Shown here: positions 47,889 through 57,252 of the stretch, in pieces
Numbering within the stretch: position 1 is the stretch's first letter
Layout of the letters: each line of letters starts with the position of its first letter
Assembly (NCBI GenBank): GCA_019720755.1
Contig: CP081303.1
Coordinates: 2,046,001-2,110,000 of the forward strand
DNA: 64,000 nucleotides
Direction: 5' to 3'
DNA from: Prolixibacteraceae bacterium
GTDB lineage: Bacteria > Bacteroidota > Bacteroidia > Bacteroidales > Prolixibacteraceae
Position numbers and translations under genes: made by a program
The notes under the pieces: model-generated
Seen by the model: the letters and a program-made list of their open reading frames with translations, nothing else
The model's database searches: none
Told to the model about the DNA's origin: nothing

Positions 47889-49433
47889 ATGATTACAAAA
47901 GAACTTAACCCTACACTAGAAGATTCACACGAAAGGAGAATAGCAGAACAGACAGAGACCTTTAAGCAAGGCTTCCCTCCTGTCGTACTATTAAAAAGTG
48001 CAACTCTAGGTGACGGCATACGACAATATAATACAAGTCAAAGAGAGGAAAAGATTGCATATTATCAATCGGAATTAAAGGATGGGCTTGATGTTTTAAA
48101 ATTTGTACCAGCGTCGGGTGCAGCAACCCGTATGTTTAAACATCTTTTTGAAGTGAAAAGCGAGATAGAAGATGTAAATAATCCAAATCAAAAAGTAGAT
48201 TTTCAAAATGACTCTAAATTAAAATCTTTTGTATCAAACCTACAACAATTTGCGTTTTACCAATCTTTGAAAGAATTTATTCCAACATTAGATCAATGGG
48301 ATTTATCCAATATTACAAACAAGCAACTTCTTCAAGTTCTGAATATCATCTTAACAGAACAGGGGTTAAACTATGGTGCATTACCCAAAGGAGTGATTCT
48401 TTTTCATCATTATAACCAACAAGATTGCACCCCATTAGAGGAACATCTTTATGAAGCAGCACAATATGCTAAAGATAGTGATGGTCATTGTCATCTTCAT
48501 TTCACTGTGAGCCCTGAGCACCAAACTCTTTTTGAAGTACTCTCAAAAAAAGTAGTTCACACTTACGAAGAAAGATTTAAAGTGAAGTATCATATCACAT
48601 TTTCGACACAAAAAATATCTACGAACACCCTTGCAGTAAACCCAGACAATACTCCCTTTCTTGAGAGTGACGGATCGATATTATTTAGACCAGGAGGACA
48701 TGGCGCTTTAATTGAAAATCTAAATGATTTAGATGCATCTCTAATTTTCATTAAAAATATCGATAATGTTACCATGCAACACTTGGCTGACAAAACGGTT
48801 GAATTCAAACAAGTGCTTGCAGGAACCCTGCTAATGGAGCGTGACATCATTCATTCTTGGATCGAGAAAATACAATCTAAAGAGTTCGATCCACAGCAAC
48901 TAAATGATCTAGAGAAATATATTGAAGAGAAGCTATGTGTACAAATGGATAGCTCTTATAAAGACAAAACATTGAATCAAAAACAAGTAATACTCTTTAA
49001 TATCTTAAATCGTCCAATACGTGTCTGTGGAATGGTTAAAAATGAGGGCGAACCAGGAGGAGGCCCCTATTGGGCTAAAAACAATCACGATATTTTCTCC
49101 CTTCAGATCATAGAGAGTAGTCAAATAAATCATGAAGATCCACAACAAGAGTCTTTAATTAATGAGGCGACACACTTTAATCCTGTAGATTTAGTTTGTT
49201 ATACCAAAGATCAGCACAATCAACCATTTGACCTTACTAAATTTGTTGACCCAAACACAGGTTTTATCTCAAATAAATCCAAGAACGGCAAGAAACTCAA
49301 GGCATTAGAACTTCCTGGCCTTTGGAATGGAGCCATGGCAAATTGGAGTACCATATTCGTCGAAGTCCCACTTCAGACATTCTCCCCGGTTAAAGAGGTT
49401 ACTGATTTGTTCAGAAAAGAGCACCAATTATAG
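47889..49433 (+). CDS. DUF4301 family protein
   Basis: A 514-residue cytoplasmic protein that I place in the DUF4301 family of Bacteroidota. The stretch FVPASGAATRMFKHLFE (about 76-92) resembles the GxGTRM phosphate-binding loop of nucleotidyltransferases. Further landmarks are FRPGGHGALIENLNDLDA and VCGMVKNEGEPGGGPYW. The fold suggests a sugar-nucleotide or other NTP transferase, but the reaction is not known. No operon partner; a long inverted repeat follows. Confidence 0.82.
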   Translation: MITKELNPTLEDSHERRIAEQTETFKQGFPPVVLLKSATLGDGIRQYNTSQREEKIAYYQSELKDGLDVLKFVPASGAATRMFKHLFEVKSEIEDVNNPNQKVDFQNDSKLKSFVSNLQQFAFYQSLKEFIPTLDQWDLSNITNKQLLQVLNIILTEQGLNYGALPKGVILFHHYNQQDCTPLEEHLYEAAQYAKDSDGHCHLHFTVSPEHQTLFEVLSKKVVHTYEERFKVKYHITFSTQKISTNTLAVNPDNTPFLESDGSILFRPGGHGALIENLNDLDASLIFIKNIDNVTMQHLADKTVEFKQVLAGTLLMERDIIHSWIEKIQSKEFDPQQLNDLEKYIEEKLCVQMDSSYKDKTLNQKQVILFNILNRPIRVCGMVKNEGEPGGGPYWAKNNHDIFSLQIIESSQINHEDPQQESLINEATHFNPVDLVCYTKDQHNQPFDLTKFVDPNTGFISNKSKNGKKLKALELPGLWNGAMANWSTIFVEVPLQTFSPVKEVTDLFRKEHQL

Positions 49434-49446
49434 TTTTTCCACTTTT

Positions 49447-49511
49447 AAGTGTTGGAAAATCCTCAGATCTGATTATATTTGAAAATAATCAAAGGGGATT
49501 TTTTAACACTT
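49447..49511. terminator. Long inverted repeat after the DUF4301 gene
   Basis: Arms 49447-49462 (AAGTGTTGGAAAATCC) and 49496-49511 (GGATTTTTTAACACTT) pair over 14 of 16 positions, enclosing a 33-nt loop. It lies 14 bp after the stop codon and may work as a terminator or RNA-stabilising end; the loop is long for a simple intrinsic terminator. Confidence 0.6.
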
Positions 49512-49637
49512 AACTATAACATCCTCTCTCTTTTGTGACAAATTATCAAAATGTAGCATTTAACATTTAATAATATTTCGTCACATTATGAGAGTGAAGA
49601 TGGTTATATGGTTATCTGTAACATAAGGGAATAGGGT

Positions 49638-51071
49638 ATGGAACAAGAGACCAATAACAACCAACACTCGGAATCATGTGGTAAAGAAGCACAAGGTCTT
49701 CTTACACAATTAAATCAAGGTGAAGCTGTTTATCATGACGTGGATCAATATGAGATATTTGTTGATCATTTTATCCAAAAGAACCAATTAAGAAGTGCGC
49801 TTCGGATCGTAGACTATGCTTCGGATCAACATAATGGGTCTATATCTTTATGGATAAAACGTGCACAAATCATCTTCAACTTAGGACAGATTGATGAGTC
49901 CATAAAACTTGCCAAACACTGTCTACGTTTCGAACCAAATAATGCAGAGCTTTTTTACCTTATTGGAACAGGCTATTTAAACATGAATAAGCCCAATAAA
50001 GCAAAGAAATACTTTGAACAGACATTTAATGCAAGTAGTGAAAACTTAGATGAAGTGCTATTCAATATTGGCTATGTCTATGAGCAAGTAATGGACTACA
50101 CGAATGCTATTATTTTTTTCAGACAAGCCATTAAGAATAACCAAGAGAATCTTCACGCGATATATGATTTAGCATATTGCTACGACAAAATTGACAATCA
50201 TAAAAAAGCGGTTTGGGCATACAAACACTATCTTGAAAAAGAGCCATATAATTGTTCTGTTTGGTTTAATTTAGGTATTAGCCTCAACAGTTTAGGTAAT
50301 CCCGAAGAAGCACTTGAAGCATACGACTATGCGCTTGCTATCAACGATAAGCATACTGCTGCTCTATTCAATAAGGCAAACCTGTTATCTCACAACGGGG
50401 AATTTGAAGAAGCTATTGAAACGTATAATGAATATTTAAAACTTGAGCCTGATGCAGATGATGCATATTGTTATATAGCAGACTGTTACTTCAATCTAAG
50501 AAACTACACAGAAGCTATTCGCTCTTATAAAAATGCAATCAAAGCGAATAAACAGAACGATTGCGCATGGTATGGTGGTGCTTTAATACTGCTTCTTAAT
50601 GAAGACTATGAAGAGTGTCTTGCATTTTTAAAACAGAGTGTAAAGATTAATCCTGACATATCAGATTACTGGATTTCAATCGGAAAGGTTTCAACAATAT
50701 TAAACAATTATGAAGAGGGAGAATACGCTTTAGAGAAAGCAATATCTCTTTCTCCCAAAGAGACAGAAGTATGGCTTGAGATGGCTCATTTTTATCATCA
50801 TTATGACCAAACATCCATGGCTGTTGACACGTTAAAAAGAAGCAAAGCATTTATAACAAATCAAACGAATATTCTTTATGCGATTGCTGCATACGCCTTT
50901 ATGGATGGACAAGAAGAGTATGGTTACCAATATCTTCTTCGCGCTTTAGAAATAAATGCAGAAGAGTGTGAAACACTCCTTTTTGAATCGTTTCCGGATG
51001 TAGAAAAGATATCAAAAGTTTCAAAAGTTGTTAGAGAGTATCAAAGCAAAATATTGGTAAATATTTCTTAG
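49638..51071 (+). CDS. Tetratricopeptide-repeat (TPR) protein
   Basis: A 477-residue protein of about ten consecutive TPR units of 34 residues from about residue 60 to 400. Good examples are AELFYLIGTGYLNMNKPNKAKKYFEQ, CSVWFNLGISLNSLGNPEEALEAYDYAL and TAALFNKANLLSHNGEFEEAIETYNEYL. No signal peptide or membrane segment is present, so it is a cytoplasmic scaffold for protein-protein contacts. No enzymatic domain. It is a single-gene unit ending in a strong terminator. The partner is unknown. Confidence 0.92.
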   Translation: MEQETNNNQHSESCGKEAQGLLTQLNQGEAVYHDVDQYEIFVDHFIQKNQLRSALRIVDYASDQHNGSISLWIKRAQIIFNLGQIDESIKLAKHCLRFEPNNAELFYLIGTGYLNMNKPNKAKKYFEQTFNASSENLDEVLFNIGYVYEQVMDYTNAIIFFRQAIKNNQENLHAIYDLAYCYDKIDNHKKAVWAYKHYLEKEPYNCSVWFNLGISLNSLGNPEEALEAYDYALAINDKHTAALFNKANLLSHNGEFEEAIETYNEYLKLEPDADDAYCYIADCYFNLRNYTEAIRSYKNAIKANKQNDCAWYGGALILLLNEDYEECLAFLKQSVKINPDISDYWISIGKVSTILNNYEEGEYALEKAISLSPKETEVWLEMAHFYHHYDQTSMAVDTLKRSKAFITNQTNILYAIAAYAFMDGQEEYGYQYLLRALEINAEECETLLFESFPDVEKISKVSKVVREYQSKILVNIS

Positions 51072-51111
51072 CAACTCCTCCAGTTTATTTCTCATATCCC
51101 TTCTATTATCA

Positions 51112-51150
51112 CAGCCTGTATGAAATTTAAAAGCTTCCATACAGGCTGTT
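51112..51150 (+). terminator. Terminator after the TPR gene
   Basis: Twelve-bp perfect stem ACAGCCTGTATG/CATACAGGCTGT (51112-51123 with 51139-51150), followed by TTTTT. Confidence 0.95.
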
Positions 51151-51609
51151 TTTATATGTCTCAAGAAGCATACACATTGATTGTTCTAAAATTAAGAGGA
51201 TCACATCATCTTGGTCTATGTTACATTTTGAGATGTGACGTGACCTTATGTCAAAATATAACACAAGTCTATACATAGATTCCTGTTCCATAAACATCAT
51301 AAATTTAGATTAATAAGAATTGGAAATACACCTTGTAGTAGAGAGAGACCAATATATCGATAAGAAGCAACATCGATACTATAATCAAAAAGAAAGAGGA
51401 TGATCCAGATCCCCTATCTTTTTAAATATATTACATATATGAAAATGTTACACTAACTACAACAGCTTACAAAGAAAGTTGTTCAACCCAAGCAAATATT
51501 TCCAGTAAAAACAATTCTACGTCAAGTAAAATTGGCTTGACGTTTTATGATTATAGAGAGAGTTATCATAGTGCACATTTCAATCGATATCCTATCTTAA
51601 TTGTCTTTT
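51151..51609. other. Non-coding stretch left of the IS66 fossil
   Basis: No intact gene. Probably the eroded continuation of the IS66-type element, but no recognisable TnpC residues were found. Confidence 0.4.
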
Positions 51610-51928
51610 TTATTCTTTCACAAGAATCCATTCGACATGAAGGACGAGATCAGTGTATTCGGACTGCTTTGAAATTAAGCGTTTAAAACCCAGGAGGCTT
51701 AAAGCTCCCTATCTCAAATCGTTTCACAAAAAAAACAATACGACCTCTTTCCCACTTTAAGTAATTTCATCATTGTACGACGCTTATTCAGAAAGATAAA
51801 TATAACCCCCGAAGTAATATTCGCTTCAATCTTATTCTGTACTAGTCCTGAAATCCATCAATACTTTTCCTCATATCTGTTGCTTCAGAATAGAGGTAAA
51901 AACGATCATTTGAAGATATTGAAAACAT
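51610..51928 (-). pseudogene. IS66-family tnpB (orf2) remnant
   Basis: From the ATG at 51928 the minus strand reads MFSISSNDRFYLYSEATDMR, then KSIDGF, the typical start of IS66 TnpB (PF05717). After a frameshift it continues LVQNKIEANITSGVIFIFLN and KRRTMMKLL. After another it reads KWERGRIVFFVKRFEIGSF, to a stop at 51683. A further shifted piece, SEYTDLVLHVEWILVKE, ends at 51610 and matches the TnpB C-terminus. At least three frame changes make it non-functional. Tnp genes A and C are not recognisable. This gene fossil is too broken to form a long open frame. Confidence 0.85.
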
Positions 51929-52111
51929 TGGCCTTGAATCTGAATTAATGATCGGATCGTAGATATTGCCACTACTAAATTAACAATTAATTACACTTAG
52001 TTGTATTTGGTTATATTTAATGTATATTATACTTTTATAACACTTAAGGGTTTTAAACCTATAATATCAACAAAATCAAGTATCAATCTTTATTAACAAA
52101 CACGAACCTCC

Positions 52112-54010
52112 ATGTATAGAAAATGTAAAAAATTATATTCTTTTTGTCTAATTATTTTATTTATTGGTGTTTGCAGCATTAAAGCAAGCGCCAAACAGGA
52201 TACATACAAAGCAGAGACATTAGATGAACTGCAAGAATCAATTTCCAAATTAGTAGCCAAATCAAACACCCCGGGTGCTGGCGTTGTCATAGTTGATGGT
52301 TCTAAAACCATTCTATTGAGAGGGTTTGGAAAGGCTGATGTAGAAAATAATAGAAATATAGATGAAAACACAGTTTTTAGGTTAGGTTCCATTTCAAAGG
52401 TGTTTGTGTCACTTGCAATACTAAAACTGCAAGAAGAAGGGTGCATAAACCTTAAGGATAAGATTAGAGATATAATTCCGGAAATTAAATTTGAAAATCC
52501 ATGGGAAGATGAACATCCAATACTTATTGAGCACCTACTAGAACACACTTCAGGTTGGGCTTATTGGCATTTCGCAGAGCTTGGTAGTGATGATCCAACT
52601 CCATTAACACTCAAAGAGGCACTTGATTTTTATCCAAAATCGAGAGTCTCAAATTTTGTTCCAGGCACACGAATTCGTGAGAGCAATGTTGGTATAGCCG
52701 TAGCTGCTTACATTGTGGAAAAAGTTACCAATCAGAGGTTTGAGGACTATATGCAACAGGCTATTTTTAAACCGATGGGAACAAAGAGTTTTGATTTCTT
52801 GTATTCTAAACAATATAAAGAAAATGGCGTAACACTTTACGATAATGGGCAACGATTAAAATATTTTCATGTTTTATATCGTCCAGCTGCATCACTTAAC
52901 GGCTCCATGCGTGATATGGAGAAATTGATAAATTTCTTCCTTCATAGAGGTGAAGTCAATTCCCAACAAATACTTAGTAAAGCTTCTCTAGAAAGAATAG
53001 AAAGATCAGAAAGTATGCCGATTTTATCAAATACTAAGATGCTTTCTGGTAATGGGTTATCTAATGATGCAAGTATCTATAATGGATCTATTTATCATGG
53101 TTTTTCAGGAAGTCTTCCAGGGGCTTATGCACAGTTTGGATATTTACCAAATCAGAATAAGGGTTATGCGATCATGATTAATGGTGATAATAGTGATTAT
53201 TTATTATCTAATATTGCATATCTAATAAAACATTACCAAACAAAAGACCTAAAGAAAGACTTGCATAAAGTGAAAAAGGTCGCGATATCGGAGGCTGTGG
53301 ATCCATCTGGATATTATACGATTATTAACCCCAAGATTGATTTTTTTGGATTTCTTGATCAAATTAAAGCTATCAAAAAAATATGGGTTCATAATGATAC
53401 CATAAATGTCAAAAACATTTTAAAAAGCAATTATGTAGCAAAGTACACTCCTATCAGTAAAAAGGAGTATGCATTAGAAGGTTCAAATACACCAAGCCTT
53501 ATGGTTAATGATGATCCACTAGATGGACAAATAATTATTTCTGGTGGATTCTTGAAGAGAATTTCTCCATTTTGGGCTTATAGTCTTAAAACAATATTTT
53601 GGGCTTTCTATATTGTGAACTTATCAACTATATTTTTTGCAGTATTAAGAGTCTTAATTTTTGCGTTTGGTAAAAAGAAAAACAAAACTGCATTGCTCAT
53701 CAACATATGGCCTTTTATTACGAGTTGCTTTGTTTTTATTGTTATTGCCATTGCTATTTTTCAAGGAACAACTCGATATGATATGTTTCAACTTTGGGGC
53801 ACATTAAATATATTTTCATTTTTATGTTTTCTATGCGGTATTTTCTATGCACTGTCTTCTCTTTGGTCTGCATATTTCGTTATATCTAATTATAGAACGG
53901 ATATGTCTAAGATATACTATGGATATTCATTTATCGCAGTTGTGTTTAACTTGATCTTTACTGCATATTTTATTTGTAATGGGCTAATCGGTATACCGAC
54001 TTGGATTTAG
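52112..54010 (+). CDS. Serine hydrolase (beta-lactamase/class C PBP fold) with C-terminal membrane domain
   Basis: A 632-residue exported protein. After a signal peptide (about 1-27) comes the beta-lactamase-like domain (about 35-390) with SISK at 93-96, the S-x-x-K catalytic motif, and HGFSGSLPG near 330, in the position of the third motif. The second motif, normally Y-x-N in a YSN form, reads E190-S191-N192 (GTRIRESNVGIA), so the usual general-base Tyr appears to be replaced by Glu. A linker (about 390-490) precedes four or five membrane helices (about 490-632). It could be a peptidase or esterase acting in the periplasm. It lies between two fossil genes, and its own promoter region is unusually long. 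Confidence 0.85.
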   Translation: MYRKCKKLYSFCLIILFIGVCSIKASAKQDTYKAETLDELQESISKLVAKSNTPGAGVVIVDGSKTILLRGFGKADVENNRNIDENTVFRLGSISKVFVSLAILKLQEEGCINLKDKIRDIIPEIKFENPWEDEHPILIEHLLEHTSGWAYWHFAELGSDDPTPLTLKEALDFYPKSRVSNFVPGTRIRESNVGIAVAAYIVEKVTNQRFEDYMQQAIFKPMGTKSFDFLYSKQYKENGVTLYDNGQRLKYFHVLYRPAASLNGSMRDMEKLINFFLHRGEVNSQQILSKASLERIERSESMPILSNTKMLSGNGLSNDASIYNGSIYHGFSGSLPGAYAQFGYLPNQNKGYAIMINGDNSDYLLSNIAYLIKHYQTKDLKKDLHKVKKVAISEAVDPSGYYTIINPKIDFFGFLDQIKAIKKIWVHNDTINVKNILKSNYVAKYTPISKKEYALEGSNTPSLMVNDDPLDGQIIISGGFLKRISPFWAYSLKTIFWAFYIVNLSTIFFAVLRVLIFAFGKKKNKTALLINIWPFITSCFVFIVIAIAIFQGTTRYDMFQLWGTLNIFSFLCFLCGIFYALSSLWSAYFVISNYRTDMSKIYYGYSFIAVVFNLIFTAYFICNGLIGIPTWI

Positions 54011-54102
54011 CATTGAGAAAGAATAGTGAAATCACATTTAGGTAATTTACAAAAAGTAATATATTTTAAAGCAAAACCAATCAGGTAATAAAATCATATT
54101 TT

Positions 54103-54277
54103 ATGAGCTCCCCCCCATTTTCGACAACTTGATGCAATGGACTATGGAGCAATAAGTTTACGCATGATTACCAAATACTATGGAAAGACTTATAGTACTG
54201 TAACGATGTGTAAACGTTCATACATAAGCCATGAAGGTGTCTCACTACTTGGAATAAGTGAGGCACCTGAGAGGTAA
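54103..54277 (+). pseudogene. Remnant of a C39-peptidase (bacteriocin/NHLP-type ABC exporter) gene
   Basis: From about 54121 one frame reads RQLDAMDYGAISLRMITKYY, then GKTYSTVTMCKRSYISHEGV and SLLGISEAPER, ending at TAA (54275-54277). This matches the N-terminal C39 peptidase domain of peptide-exporting ABC transporters, which normally begins with RQxDxMDCGPxxLRMI. The catalytic Cys is replaced by Tyr. The only nearby ATG, at 54103, is in another frame because of a run of seven C (54110-54116). The gene lacks the rest of the peptidase, the membrane part and the ATPase, so it is a dead fragment. A following NHQKQEYPTFVMYL-like stretch near 54315 may be more of it, but is weak. Confidence 0.8.
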
Positions 54278-54837
54278 GCATTATTTGTAAACAACTGCAT
54301 TCTAATCATCAAAAGCAGGAGTATCCAACTTTTGTCATGTACCTTGACTTTCGACACCCCTTCACATAAATAAACACAAGCAAGATTCCATTCATGCTTT
54401 CAATGTAAAATAAAATCGAATGGTCGGTACGTATTAAAGGTTATTTTAAATTCTCTGTCAAATAAACTTTTAGTCTATCAAGACCTCTCCATAAATTAAA
54501 AGATTCATTTTGAAGACGAACAACAGCCAAAGCATACACTCCTATTTTACAGGCAGATAAATATACTACACACAATCAGCAGAAAGAAAATATCAAAAAT
54601 AGAAACAGTTTGTACTGCAAATACCCTTTTTAACAAATGCTTTTATATATCTTTGCATCGATTTTTTATAATCGGTAGCAGATACTACAATGAAGCCATT
54701 CCTTAGGAGGTATAATGACTCAATATTCATATTATAAAAGATCGTTATCTTCCTGATTCTATCCTCGACACAAACCACCACAAGAAGGGATAGGATCAAA
54801 AAAACAATATGAGAACATTAATTAATAAATACGAAAT
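54278..54837. other. Non-coding decay region before the SulP gene
   Basis: No intact gene. It holds only eroded sequence, possibly continuing the C39 transporter remnant, plus the SulP promoter. An open frame on the minus strand at 54593-54799 lacks family features. Confidence 0.45.
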
Positions 54838-56439
54838 ATGAATCGTCATATCTTCTATCCCAAGCTTTTAAGCACTTTAAAGATGGGATATGGGAAAAAA
54901 ATGCTTACCCAAGATATTCTTGCAGGTATCATTGTCGGCATTGTAGCACTGCCGTTATCTATTGCATTTGCTGTTGCTTCAGGGGTATCCCCAGAAAAGG
55001 GACTTATCACTGCAGTAGTTGCTGGATTTATCATCTCTCTTCTCGGAGGAAGCCGTGTTCAAATTGGCGGGCCTACGGGAGCATTTATTGTAATTGTCGT
55101 CGGTATTATACAAAAGTATGGTATCGAAGGACTTATGATTTCCACGATGCTTGCAGGAGTATTTATGATCTTATTTGGTCTGTTACGACTCGGGACGTTA
55201 TTAAAATATATCCCACATCCTTTGGTTGTTGGTTTTACGAGTGGTATTGCCTTAGTGATCTTCTCCACCCAAATAAAGGATGCATTGGGATTAGAAGTAA
55301 ATGCAATTCCTTCAAATTTTATAGAGAAATGGGGGTTTTATTTCGAGAATCTATCCTCAGTAAATATTTATGCCATTGGGATCACCATTCTGACTATTCT
55401 GATCAGTATCTATAGTTCTAAATGGATTCCTAAAGTTCCAGGTTCATTTATTGCCATTCTCGTCACTACTGCTTTGGTTAAAATATTCACTCTTCCTGTG
55501 ACTACCATTGAGACGATCTATGGTAGTATCCCTAGCAATATAGAGATGCACCTTCCGATGATACAATGGAGTCAAATCCCTTCCTATATAGAACCAGCAA
55601 TTACCATAGCATTACTGGGATCTATTGAATCTCTACTTTCAGCTGTCGTATCAGATGGTATGATTGGAGGAAACCATCGCTCCAATACAGAGCTTATTGC
55701 ACAAGGAGTAGCAAATATAATCACCCCTTTTTTTGGAGGAATACCAGCAACAGGGGCTATTGCTCGAACTGCAACGAATGTAAAAAATGGAGGTCGCACA
55801 CCAATAGCTGGAATCGCACATGCGATGACACTGTTACTTATCATGCTCTTCTTCGGTCCTTGGGTTAAATGGATTCCAATGTCAGCTTTAGCAGGAATAC
55901 TTATCGTCGTTTCCTATAATATGAGTGAATGGCGATCATTCAAAGGGATACTTAAAACAAGTTACTTCGATATCTTGGTTCTTTTATCAACTTTTTTCCT
56001 TACGGTACTAGTGGATCTCACAATCGCTATTGAAGTTGGAATGGTACTTTCAGCACTCCTATTTATGAAACGAATGGCAGACCAAATGGGATTACAACAG
56101 GAAGTAGACAAAGATGTACTAGAGAATGATGACAAATTACCAGAAGGAATAAAGGCTTACGAAATTAGTGGTCCTTTCTTCTTTGGTTCTGCACGTAATT
56201 ACTGTAATATGATTCAAAATGTACATCCAAAGACTAAAATATTAATACTTCGAATGAGGCATGTTCCATTTATTGATGCCACCGGAGCCCATCATCTGAA
56301 AGAGTGCCTTTTTGATTTAACACACAAAGGAGTAGATTATCGTATCTCTGGGACCAATGAGGCAGTTAAAAAAGAACTTATTAGCATGGGAGTGGAATCA
56401 AGTAAAATATACGATCACTTTGAGGAGGTCATTAAATAG
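54838..56439 (+). CDS. SulP-family anion transporter with STAS domain
   Basis: A 533-residue inner-membrane transporter. The membrane part (about 20-420) has the SulP signature region LAGIIVGIVALPLSIAFAVASGVSPEKGLITAVVAGF and GGSRVQIGGPTGAF. The STAS domain (about 440-533) carries LRMRHVPFIDATGAHHLKECL, the regulatory nucleotide-binding-like fold. Family substrates are sulfate, bicarbonate, chloride or organic acids. The window's sulfatase makes sulfate possible, but there is no direct link. Followed by a terminator. Confidence 0.92.
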   Translation: MNRHIFYPKLLSTLKMGYGKKMLTQDILAGIIVGIVALPLSIAFAVASGVSPEKGLITAVVAGFIISLLGGSRVQIGGPTGAFIVIVVGIIQKYGIEGLMISTMLAGVFMILFGLLRLGTLLKYIPHPLVVGFTSGIALVIFSTQIKDALGLEVNAIPSNFIEKWGFYFENLSSVNIYAIGITILTILISIYSSKWIPKVPGSFIAILVTTALVKIFTLPVTTIETIYGSIPSNIEMHLPMIQWSQIPSYIEPAITIALLGSIESLLSAVVSDGMIGGNHRSNTELIAQGVANIITPFFGGIPATGAIARTATNVKNGGRTPIAGIAHAMTLLLIMLFFGPWVKWIPMSALAGILIVVSYNMSEWRSFKGILKTSYFDILVLLSTFFLTVLVDLTIAIEVGMVLSALLFMKRMADQMGLQQEVDKDVLENDDKLPEGIKAYEISGPFFFGSARNYCNMIQNVHPKTKILILRMRHVPFIDATGAHHLKECLFDLTHKGVDYRISGTNEAVKKELISMGVESSKIYDHFEEVIK

Positions 56440-56494
56440 TTGTCCATCCAAAGAGAGATTAACTTATTAAGAATGCTCATAACTCGATTAATAG

Positions 56495-56530
56495 AGGTCG
56501 CTTGGTTTATATATCAAGTGGCCTTTTTTT
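56495..56530 (+). terminator. Terminator after the SulP gene
   Basis: Ten-bp stem AGGTCGCTTG with CAAGTGGCCT (56495-56504 and 56515-56524; two G-U pairs), followed by seven T. Confidence 0.88.
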
Positions 56531-56617
56531 ATGTAGTGTTTTCAAGACGAATAGCAAAATAGCTGACACAATTTTAATGTCTGAAAAATATTGAGTTAAA
56601 AGGATCAAAAAGAAAAA

Positions 56618-56653
56618 ACAAACCTTATTCATAAAAACAAGAATAAGGTTTGT
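56618..56653 (-). terminator. Terminator of the DUF2157-GDYXXLXY operon
   Basis: Thirteen-bp perfect stem ACAAACCTTATTC/GAATAAGGTTTGT (56618-56630 with 56641-56653), followed on the minus strand by TTTTTTCTTTTT. Confidence 0.93.
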
Positions 56654-56676
56654 AGCCAGGACATTTATATTGTTCC

Positions 56677-57252
56677 TTATTTCACTAAATCGGTAATAGG
56701 AACTCCGTTAATCATCACATTCTCTATGACAGCCATTCCTTTTTCGACACGTACAACACCATAAGTATCAGACTTGTTTGCTCGGCTAGCATTTCGATAA
56801 GTATTTTCTGCTCTCTTTGCTTTATGCTCAGACATATAAAAACGATCAAAAGGAAACTTTAACACTAGTTTATTGGGGTCTTTAGAGGTCCCATAATAAT
56901 TTACGTTAACCTTAAAATAATCTAAGTTGCTTTGAGTTGGTTCTTCACGCCACACCTGACTAATTTTGGCATAACCCTCTTCGTCAGTGACTATAGTTAC
57001 AAATAAAGGTTCGTCACTTTCAAATTTCACTTCATTATTCACACTTATATTATCCGCTTCAAATGATAGTGCCACATATTTACCACGAAAAGGATCAGTA
57101 GGATCAATAGGTTTTGTTTTAAACTTATATACGTTCCCGTGGGTTAATGTGTGTTCACAATCTCTCACCATCTTCAGAGGGACAGCAAACTGAAATATTA
57201 CCATCAATATAAATAGTAATGGAAGAACTATTTTATGCTTCATTATTTTCAT
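56677..57252 (-). CDS. GDYXXLXY-domain protein
   Basis: A 191-residue membrane-anchored protein. One N-terminal membrane helix (about 8-25) is followed by a beta-rich domain containing DPFRGKYVALSFE, the variant here of the GDYxxLxY motif for which the family is named (Gly-Lys replaces Gly-Asp). It is placed right after a DUF2157 gene and overlaps it by 20 bp, the usual partnership. The function is unknown. ATGs at 57252 and 57243 are alternative starts. Confidence 0.85.
   Translation of the reverse strand: MKIMKHKIVLPLLFILMVIFQFAVPLKMVRDCEHTLTHGNVYKFKTKPIDPTDPFRGKYVALSFEADNISVNNEVKFESDEPLFVTIVTDEEGYAKISQVWREEPTQSNLDYFKVNVNYYGTSKDPNKLVLKFPFDRFYMSEHKAKRAENTYRNASRANKSDTYGVVRVEKGMAVIENVMINGVPITDLVK

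Noticed and set aside
54593-54799. 68-residue minus-strand open frame
   Set aside because: No family features; it lies in eroded intergenic DNA.
54838-56439. Functional link between the SulP transporter and the sulfatase
   Set aside because: The genes are 38 kb apart and SulP substrates vary widely, so the link is only a possibility.
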